Source: Propionibacteriaceae bacterium
GTDB taxonomy: Bacteria > Actinomycetota > Actinomycetes > Propionibacteriales > Propionibacteriaceae
Assembly (NCBI GenBank): GCA_009779115.1
Contig: WREX01000005.1
Span: forward strand, 1-43,027
Length of the DNA stretch: 43,027 nt
Direction: 5' to 3'
Made by a program: the position numbers and the translations under genes
Shown here: one piece after another, positions 25,695 through 32,079 of the stretch
Layout: each line of letters begins with the position of its first letter
How positions within the stretch are numbered: the first letter of the stretch is position 1
Notes under the pieces: model-generated
The model's database searches: none
Seen by the model: only the letters and a program-made list of their open reading frames with translations
What the model was told of the DNA's origin: nothing

Positions 25695-28207
25695 GATGTA
25701 CGCAACCGGGTTGTCGGGGCATGATCCAGGACGGCTACTGCAATGTCTGCGGCATGGCCACGCCCCAGCTGAGCCCGGACCCCCGCCAGTCTGTTCCACC
25801 TGCCCCACAGCCTTCCCACTCATCCCCATCCAGTCCTGTGGCCCAACCGCCTGCCCCGTCGCCGCAGATCCCTCTCCCGCCGGCCCACACGCCCACCCCT
25901 GCAGCCCAGCAGCCGTCCCCTGCCGCGCGTCCTGCGGCGCCCGCCGCGCCCCCACCCCCTGAGTCCGGGGTCCCCGGCGCCATCCCGTCTCTTCGACCAA
26001 CCGGCCCCTGCCACATGCCCGGATGCCACGGTCAAATCGTCGACGGCTACTGCAACGCCTGCGGTGCTCCGGCGGGGTCGGTCCCAGCGCCAGCACCGGT
26101 TCACCCGACCACCACCGGCCGGATCGGGACCATCAGCTTGGGCACGGCCCGTGTCGGCACAGGAACCGGCCGCACCCGCCCCACCCGGTCCCGCGCGACG
26201 ACGGGCCACCTCGGTTCGGGGTACACCACCGTACCCCCGGAACCGCTCGTCGATCCGCAATCCGCGATCCTCGCCAATCCAGAAGTGCCGGAAGACAGGC
26301 GATTCTGTCCCCATTGCGGAGCCGAGGTCGGGCGTTCCACCCCCGACGCCCCAGGCCGGGTCGAAGGGTACTGCCCGAGTTGCCGCAAGCCGTACTCCTT
26401 CACCCCCAAACTGTCCGCAGGAGATGTTGTCGCAGGGCAGTACGAGGTACGTGGCTGTCTGGCGCATGGCGGCATGGGGTGGATTTACCTGGCGCAAGAC
26501 CGCAATGTGTCCGACCGATGGGTCGTCCTCAAGGGGCTGCTCAACGCCGGTGACGAGGCCTCCATGCAGGCGGCCATGTCCGAACAACGTTACCTGGCGG
26601 AACTGCAGTACCCGTTGATCGTGGAAATCTACAACTTCGTCACCCATGAGGGCGGGGCCTACATCGTGATGGAGTTCGTCGGCGGGCGCTCCTTGAAACA
26701 GGTGCTCAAAGACCGGATCACCGAAACTGGCGGAGCCTACAACCCGCTCCCGGTCGACCAGGGGCTGGCGTACGTCCTGGAAATCCTGCCGGCCTTCAGC
26801 TTCCTGCACTCCCGAGGACTGCTCTACTGCGATTTCAAGCCCGACAACTTGATGCACGTCGAAGATTCGGTGAAGCTCATCGACATGGGCGGAGTACGCC
26901 GCATTGACGACGACGAATCTGTCATCTTCGGGACCGTCGGATTCCAGGCCCCGGAAGTGGCGACCCTGGGCTGCTCGGTCGCCTCGGACATCTTCACGAT
27001 CGGGCGCACACTGCTGGTCTGTTGCGCTGAGGTCAAGGGCTACCAGACCACCTATGCCACCACTCTGCCCCCGCCGGATCAGGTACCGTTGTTCGTTAGT
27101 TACGACTCGGTCTACAAGTTGATCGCCAAGGCCTGCGCACCTGATCCCAGCGACCGGTTCTCTTCGGTGGACGAGTTGCGCCACCAGATGTTGGGGGTTC
27201 TGCGCGAGGTCGTCAGCACCTCCCATCTGACAGCGGCCACATCGTCGGCTCCCTCGGATCTGTTCGACCCGCCGACCGTGGTCTCCGACGCGTTCACCTG
27301 GCGGCAGTTGCCCCGCCTGAAACCCGATCCTGGCGACCCAGCCACCGCGATGCTGGCCTCGATCGACCCCGCCATGCCGCCCAAAGAGCGCTTCCAGTCG
27401 CTGTTGGCAGCACCTAATAAGACTTTGGAAGTACGCCTCGAACTGTGCCTGGCGGCCATTGGAATCGGTGCCACCGATGTCCTGGCCGTCACGGTCAATG
27501 AGATTCTTACCGCCGATCCGTGGGAATGGAGGGCGGCCTGGATCGAAGGACTGGCAGCCCTCAATACAGGCGATTGGAGCCAGGCCCAGTCGTGTTTCAA
27601 TGCTGTGTACGGACAGGTGCCCGGTGAACTGGCCCCCAAGTTCGCCCTCGCCGTGGCGTGTGAGATGGGTGGCGAACTCGACATCGCCGAGCAGTTGTAC
27701 CAAATCTGCGCGTCCACGGACGGGGCTTACGTGCCAGGCGCAGCCTTCGGCCTGGCCCGGGTCCGGGCCAAACACACCAATCCACACGGGCAGATCGCGG
27801 ACACCGGCGCCGTGTTGGCCGCCCTCGACCTGGTCCCGACCACATCGGGTGGCTGGTCCCAGTCCCGGCGACTGGCCGCCTCGTACTTGACGTATTCCGG
27901 GCGCGGCTTGTCCGATCTGACCCGGGCCTACGAGGCCATCAAGGACTCCGGCAGCTCCGCTGAAGAGCGCCTGCGCCTGGAGTTGGAGATCTTCAAGCGG
28001 GCGTTGCCCCTGGCCACCTTCCCGAATCTGCGGGCCGCACGGCGGAGCACGGTGCCCAGTGTCGGCAACGTGCCTGTGACGAAAGCCGACCTGAAAGCTA
28101 AAATCGAATCTATCCTGCGCCAACAGGCGGGGTTCGAACACGACTTAGCCACCCGTGTCGCACTGATCGACCAGGCCAACGCCTTGAGGAAATGGACAGT
28201 GATATGA
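25691..28207 (+). CDS. pknG: PknG-type serine/threonine kinase with extra N-terminal zinc ribbons
   Basis: Soluble Ser/Thr kinase of the PknG family. The 838-residue product has two short zinc ribbons at about 3-20 (CTQPGC...DGYCNVCG) and 109-126 (CHMPGC...DGYCNACG), joined by a Pro-rich linker. A rubredoxin-like domain follows (CPHCG...GYCPSC, about 205-235), then the kinase and C-terminal TPR-like helices (about 570-838). Kinase marks: GCLAHGGMGWIYLAQDRNV glycine loop, Lys281 (VVLKG), Asp381 in LLYCDFKPDNLM, and Asp398 in LIDMGG (DMG for DFG). The GDVVAGQYEV and GTVGFQAPEV phrases are close to M. tuberculosis PknG (750 residues), where the kinase regulates the 2-oxoglutarate node through the FHA protein GarA. 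The two leading ribbons are absent from that protein. It sits in a run with PP2C, VWA and FHA genes. Confidence 0.92.
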   Translation: MRCTQPGCRGMIQDGYCNVCGMATPQLSPDPRQSVPPAPQPSHSSPSSPVAQPPAPSPQIPLPPAHTPTPAAQQPSPAARPAAPAAPPPPESGVPGAIPSLRPTGPCHMPGCHGQIVDGYCNACGAPAGSVPAPAPVHPTTTGRIGTISLGTARVGTGTGRTRPTRSRATTGHLGSGYTTVPPEPLVDPQSAILANPEVPEDRRFCPHCGAEVGRSTPDAPGRVEGYCPSCRKPYSFTPKLSAGDVVAGQYEVRGCLAHGGMGWIYLAQDRNVSDRWVVLKGLLNAGDEASMQAAMSEQRYLAELQYPLIVEIYNFVTHEGGAYIVMEFVGGRSLKQVLKDRITETGGAYNPLPVDQGLAYVLEILPAFSFLHSRGLLYCDFKPDNLMHVEDSVKLIDMGGVRRIDDDESVIFGTVGFQAPEVATLGCSVASDIFTIGRTLLVCCAEVKGYQTTYATTLPPPDQVPLFVSYDSVYKLIAKACAPDPSDRFSSVDELRHQMLGVLREVVSTSHLTAATSSAPSDLFDPPTVVSDAFTWRQLPRLKPDPGDPATAMLASIDPAMPPKERFQSLLAAPNKTLEVRLELCLAAIGIGATDVLAVTVNEILTADPWEWRAAWIEGLAALNTGDWSQAQSCFNAVYGQVPGELAPKFALAVACEMGGELDIAEQLYQICASTDGAYVPGAAFGLARVRAKHTNPHGQIADTGAVLAALDLVPTTSGGWSQSRRLAASYLTYSGRGLSDLTRAYEAIKDSGSSAEERLRLELEIFKRALPLATFPNLRAARRSTVPSVGNVPVTKADLKAKIESILRQQAGFEHDLATRVALIDQANALRKWTVI

Positions 28208-29244
28208 CAGCCTTCAACCATGGTGCGCCGGGGGTGGAGTGGTCCGCGGAGAGCGTGGAACCGACCATCCCCTTGCGGCCCATCGCACCCGAGAGCCCAT
28301 ACCCGTCCGCCTGTGTGTCCTGCGGCGGGGAACTGGGAATCGACGGATACTGCCTGAAGTGCGGGCAGAAGGCCAAGAGCCTGCGGGAGCACTATGAGCT
28401 GACCCCGGTGGACTGGGTGGCCGGAGTCTGCGACATCGGTCTGGTGCACGCCCACAATGAAGACGCTCTGGCCTGCCAGGCCTCCAGCACCCGGGCAGTC
28501 GTGGTGGTCTGCGACGGCGTGACCACCTCCGAAGCCTCCGACGTGGCATCGATGGCCGCCGCGCAAGCAGCCTGCACCATGGTGTGGGCCAACAACCCCC
28601 AGGGCACCGGTACCCCGAGCTCGCGCGCAGCTGCCATCGAGGCGCTCTTGACCCAAGCGGTCGAGGCCGCCAACCAGGCGGTCATCGAAGGCACAGACCC
28701 GGCCTCCCACAATTCTGCGGCCACGACTATTGCCCTGGCCCTGATCGACGACAATGTCGTTTCCTGCGTCAACCTGGGCGATTCACGGGTGTACTGGTTC
28801 CCCGACGGTGGCGTGCCCTGCCAGCTGAGCAAGGACCATTCTCTGGCTCAGGACGGCATCGACTCTGGAGCCGGGCGGGCAGAGGCCGAAGCTTCGCTGT
28901 TCGCCCACACGATCACCAAGTGGTTGGGCCGCGACGCCACAGACCTGGTGCCCCACTACGCGACGATCACCATCGACGTGTCCGGCTGGCTCGTGGTGTG
29001 TACCGACGGACTGTGGAACTTCGCGTCGGAAGCCTCGGCGATGTCTGACGTGATCGGCCAATGCGGCGGTGAGGACCCGACACCGCTCGACCTGGCATCT
29101 CGCCTTGTCGCGTGGGCGAACGAGCAGGGCGGCCACGACAATGTCACAGTGTCCTGTGCCCGGCTGAAAGCAGACACTCAGGGTGTCGCCCCATCTTCCA
29201 CTGAATCGGAGGGTCCCACCCTTCCTGCACCCATTCATGTCTGA
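28204..29244 (+). CDS. PP2C-type protein phosphatase with N-terminal zinc ribbon
   Basis: 346 residues. A short zinc ribbon, CVSCGGELGIDGYCLKCG (about 39-56), is followed by a complete PP2C (PPM) domain: GVCDIGLVHAHNEDAL (Asp87), VVVCDGVTTSE (Asp104-Gly105), AATTIALALI, VNLGDSRVYWF, SKDHSL, VCTDGLWNF (Asp268-Gly269) and GHDNVTV (Asp312-Asn313). The acidic metal-binding residues are all present, so it should dephosphorylate Ser/Thr. Its start overlaps the kinase stop (ATGA), so kinase and phosphatase are made together, and the most likely substrates are the kinase itself and its targets. The frame is open 12 bases further upstream, but the overlap start is preferred. Confidence 0.92.
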   Translation: MTAFNHGAPGVEWSAESVEPTIPLRPIAPESPYPSACVSCGGELGIDGYCLKCGQKAKSLREHYELTPVDWVAGVCDIGLVHAHNEDALACQASSTRAVVVVCDGVTTSEASDVASMAAAQAACTMVWANNPQGTGTPSSRAAAIEALLTQAVEAANQAVIEGTDPASHNSAATTIALALIDDNVVSCVNLGDSRVYWFPDGGVPCQLSKDHSLAQDGIDSGAGRAEAEASLFAHTITKWLGRDATDLVPHYATITIDVSGWLVVCTDGLWNFASEASAMSDVIGQCGGEDPTPLDLASRLVAWANEQGGHDNVTVSCARLKADTQGVAPSSTESEGPTLPAPIHV

Positions 29245-29253
29245 GAGCCGGTC

Positions 29254-29259
29254 TACACT
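29254..29259 (+). promoter_or_regulatory. Candidate internal -10 element for the VWA gene
   Basis: TACACT (29254-29259) lies 6 bases before the ATG at 29266, and no ribosome-binding site is seen. This would give a leaderless transcript for the VWA-FHA pair inside the island. No clear -35 was found. Confidence 0.35.
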
Positions 29260-29265
29260 AGACCT

Positions 29266-30546
29266 ATGGCTGTTTTCACATCGATGGTCTACCAGAACGA
29301 GTACCTCGCCGACGGTAGCACTGATGTCAATGCGATTGTCCGCATCACCTGTTCTGAAGCGGGGGCAGCAGGTCAGACCGGGGTCGGTGATGTCGGGGAG
29401 ATCGTGATCGTGGACACGTCGGCGTCGATGGGGCTGGTCAACATGCAAGCGGCCAAAGACGCGGCCATGGTGGCCGTGGACACGATCCTAGACGGAACCT
29501 ACTTCGCCATCATCGCCGGCAACCACCGTGCGTACCTGGCTTTCCCCCGCGTGTCCTCTGGCCCAGGGATGGTACGGATGGACGCAAACTCCCGGGCGGC
29601 CGCCAAACTGGCCATCGCCTCCTTTCGCGCCGACGGGGGTACGGCCATGGGATCGTGGCTTCTGCTCGCGCGATCTCTGTTCCGCTCCATCCCTTCCCTG
29701 GCCGGACGTCATGCCATCCTGCTGACCGATGGGGAGAACCACAACGAGTCGGTGACCCAGCTCGAAGCCTCAATCCGGGCCTGCCTGGGTGAATTCCAGG
29801 TCGACTGCCGCGGGATCGGGGTCGAGTGGCAGGTCTCGGAGATCCGCAAGATCGCCCAAGCCCTGCTCGGAACTGTCGACGTCATTCCCAGTCCGCGCGA
29901 ATTGCCCCAGATCTTCCAGGAACTGATCGCGCGCTCGATGTCCCGCGGGGTTCCCGATGCGGCCCTACGGGTGTGGATCCCACAAGGCGCCCAGATCGTG
30001 TTCGTACGCCAGGTCTCCCCCACGGTCGAAGACCTGACCCATCGCGGGGCGCCCGTCGACGCCCTGACCAGCACCTATCCGACCGGAGCCTGGGGAGACG
30101 AATCCCGCGACTATCACATCAGCATCCGCCTGCCCGCCAAGGCCGTCGGCACCGAACAACTCGCGGCCCGGGTCCAGCTCAGCACTGGGGCGGCCATCCT
30201 CACCCAAGGCTTGATCAAGGCGAAATGGTCCGCCGATCCGAGCCTGACAGCTGGGATCAGCCCTGAGGTCGCCCATTACACCGGCCAGGCCGAACTTGCC
30301 TCCGCCATCCAGGAGGGGTTGGCCGCCCGTGCCCAGGGCGACGATCGCACGGCCACCCAGAAGCTGGGCCGGGCCGTCCAGCTGGCGGCTCAGACCGGCA
30401 ATGCGGAAGCAGCGGCCCGTCTGGAACGGGTGGTCGACGTCGCCGACGCTGCTACGGGGACAGTGCGCTTGAAGAAGAACATCGACAAAGCCGATGAGAT
30501 GGCTTTGGACACGGCATCCACACGGACGACGAGGATAAGGGGATAA
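29266..30546 (+). CDS. VWA-domain protein with intact MIDAS
   Basis: 426 residues, cytoplasmic. The von Willebrand factor A domain (about 44-225) carries the metal-ion site: Asp50-x-Ser52-x-Ser54 (VDTSASMG), Thr126 (GGTAMG) and Asp155 (LLTDGENHN). A beta-rich region follows (230-330), then a helical C-terminus (QAELASAIQEGLAARAQGDDRTATQKLGRA) that looks TPR-like. VWA proteins bind partner proteins through the metal site and commonly act with AAA+ ATPases or, in TerY-type systems, with a PP2C phosphatase and a kinase. All three partner types are encoded just upstream. It is 21 bases after the PP2C stop and 2 bases before the FHA gene. Confidence 0.88.
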   Translation: MAVFTSMVYQNEYLADGSTDVNAIVRITCSEAGAAGQTGVGDVGEIVIVDTSASMGLVNMQAAKDAAMVAVDTILDGTYFAIIAGNHRAYLAFPRVSSGPGMVRMDANSRAAAKLAIASFRADGGTAMGSWLLLARSLFRSIPSLAGRHAILLTDGENHNESVTQLEASIRACLGEFQVDCRGIGVEWQVSEIRKIAQALLGTVDVIPSPRELPQIFQELIARSMSRGVPDAALRVWIPQGAQIVFVRQVSPTVEDLTHRGAPVDALTSTYPTGAWGDESRDYHISIRLPAKAVGTEQLAARVQLSTGAAILTQGLIKAKWSADPSLTAGISPEVAHYTGQAELASAIQEGLAARAQGDDRTATQKLGRAVQLAAQTGNAEAAARLERVVDVADAATGTVRLKKNIDKADEMALDTASTRTTRIRG

Positions 30547-30548
30547 CA

Positions 30549-31799
30549 ATGGCCCGATGCGTGGACGGACACGAAACTCAATCACAGGACTTTTGCGATC
30601 AGTGCGGAATGCCGGTCGTCGACACCGGAGCGGAACCCGTGGAGCCACCCCACGGCGAGACCACATGTCCCAACTGCGGATCGCCGAGAGCCGGAGACGC
30701 CCTGTTCTGCGAAGCCTGCGGGTACGACTACACCACCGGGGCTCTGCCCAACCAAGACTTCCGTACGGAACTAGGGTTGCCACCAGCCAAGACGGCGGAC
30801 GACGAGGCAGGTCGGTCTGGGGACGAGGAGACCGGCCCAGGTCCACGCGCTGGGCAACAGCCAGGAACGGAGCGCTCCGGTGTGGAACAGTCCGATGCGA
30901 GCCAGTCTGATGGAGCAGCGTCGAGTGGCGCACAGTCTGGTGCAGGGGTGTCGAGCGAAGAACAATCCAGCGCGGAACAATCCGGCGCGCAACAGTCTGG
31001 CGCGCAACATGGTGGGGATGACCAGTCCGGCGCGGATCTGTCAGCTTCATCTCTAACCGGTACGAACCACTCTGGAACAGATCAGTCCACCGTCCATCAG
31101 CCGGACGCAGACCAGTCCAGTACGGTGGAGCCTGACGAGGGCCAGCCCAGTGTGGCGCAGCCAGGAACGGAACAACCCGGTGCGGATGCAGCAGGAACCC
31201 ACCAGGCTGGTTCGGCACAGCCTGATGCGCCTCACCTTGGCGTGGATGCCGCAGGCTCGGACACGTCCATCCCGGCAGTACCCATCCCAGAAATTCCCGT
31301 CACAGGCGTGCCCGCCGGTGACGCGGTCACCTCAACCGGAACCAGCGCCCCTTCCGAGACAATACGCGACTCGGCCCCCACCGGCCCGGTCACCCGGCAT
31401 GTGCCGCACGTGGCGGAAATCTGGGTCGATCCCCAGTGGTACGCCTTCCAGGAGTCGGCTGATCCGATGCCCCCCCAGGGGCCGCCCCGCATCATCGTCT
31501 TGCGGGATTCGGCTTTGATCGGGCGTCATTCCGCCAGCCGCAACATCCATCCAGACATTGACTGCGAACCGGATGTCGGGTGCAGCCGCCGTCAGGCCTA
31601 CCTCACCTCCGCCGACGGTTACTGGTACGTTAACGACCTCGACTCGGCCAATGGCACGTTCGTCGCACCGGCCACGGCCTCCCTGCCCACCGAACCCATC
31701 ACTACCCGTACCCAGATCAGTCCCGACATGCGCATCTATGTCGGCGCCTGGACACGAATCGTCATCCGCCCCGCCATCCAGGGCGAGACTGGCGTGTGA
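30549..31799 (+). CDS. FHA-domain protein with zinc ribbons and 27 pentad repeats
   Basis: 416 residues. The N-terminus has Cys pairs in two ribbon-like units (FCDQCG near residue 16; CPNCG...FCEACGYDY near 38-60). A 135-residue linker of five-residue units follows. The C-terminal FHA domain (about 310-410) has IIVLRDSALIGRHSASRN, GCSRRQAYL and WYVNDLDSANGTFV, the GRxxxxx, SRRQ and NGT motifs that bind phosphothreonine. FHA proteins read the output of Ser/Thr kinases, so this is a likely partner of the PknG-type kinase. In mycobacteria PknG acts on a different, short FHA protein, GarA. AAGGGA lies about 7 bases before the ATG. Last gene of the tightly packed island. Confidence 0.88.
   Translation: MARCVDGHETQSQDFCDQCGMPVVDTGAEPVEPPHGETTCPNCGSPRAGDALFCEACGYDYTTGALPNQDFRTELGLPPAKTADDEAGRSGDEETGPGPRAGQQPGTERSGVEQSDASQSDGAASSGAQSGAGVSSEEQSSAEQSGAQQSGAQHGGDDQSGADLSASSLTGTNHSGTDQSTVHQPDADQSSTVEPDEGQPSVAQPGTEQPGADAAGTHQAGSAQPDAPHLGVDAAGSDTSIPAVPIPEIPVTGVPAGDAVTSTGTSAPSETIRDSAPTGPVTRHVPHVAEIWVDPQWYAFQESADPMPPQGPPRIIVLRDSALIGRHSASRNIHPDIDCEPDVGCSRRQAYLTSADGYWYVNDLDSANGTFVAPATASLPTEPITTRTQISPDMRIYVGAWTRIVIRPAIQGETGV
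30858..31262 (+). repeat. Twenty-seven pentad repeats in the FHA protein linker
   Basis: Unbroken five-residue periodicity from QPGTE to AAGSD: units include QSDAS, QSGAQ, QSGAD, HSGTD, QPDAD and QPGAD, typically Gln at 1, Ser/Pro at 2, Gly/Asp at 3 and a small residue at 4. At DNA level these are degenerate 15-bp tandem units; a clear run is near 30959-31003. They lack the central Leu/Phe of the A(D/N)LXX pentapeptide family, so a beta-helix is unlikely and an extended, flexible linker is more probable. Confidence 0.85.
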
Positions 31800-31849
31800 C
31801 CGCGACGCAGTCGTCCTGAAAAACCGTCAGTGCCACGAGAAAGGCAACC

Positions 31850-32071
31850 ATGGAAGTAAAGATCGGAATCCGCAATGTGAGCCGAGAGGTGACCCTCAAC
31901 GTCCACCAGACGATCGCCCAAGTCCTCGGCGATTACTCGACCGCTCGCGCTGGAGACGGCCTGCTGACCCTGACCGACGCGTCCGGTCGCCAGATGGTGA
32001 TCCCCGCCGATGGCATCGGCTACATCGAGTTCGGCCAGGAGCACGCCCGTCCGGTCGGCTTCGGCACGTAG
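31850..32071 (+). CDS. DUF3107 family small protein
   Basis: 73 residues: MEVKIGIRNVSREVTL opens a small beta-rich protein that ends with LLTLTDASGRQMVIPADGIGYIEFGQ and RPVGFG. This matches the DUF3107 family of actinobacteria; the M. tuberculosis member is Rv3208A (TB9.4), a few genes from adnA. Function is unknown. GAAAGG precedes the ATG by about 7 bases. It is 50 bases after the FHA gene and ends 8 bases before the convergent E1 gene. Its link to the repair region in mycobacteria suggests it is a remnant of the older gene order and not part of the island. Confidence 0.88.
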   Translation: MEVKIGIRNVSREVTLNVHQTIAQVLGDYSTARAGDGLLTLTDASGRQMVIPADGIGYIEFGQEHARPVGFGT

Positions 32072-32079
32072 GAGCTGAC

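Noticed and set aside
30771..31235. Minus-strand frames with pentapeptide-like repeats (RAGLF type)
   Set aside because: They are opposite-strand images of the FHA protein linker; they have no start signals and would lie antisense inside a well-supported gene.
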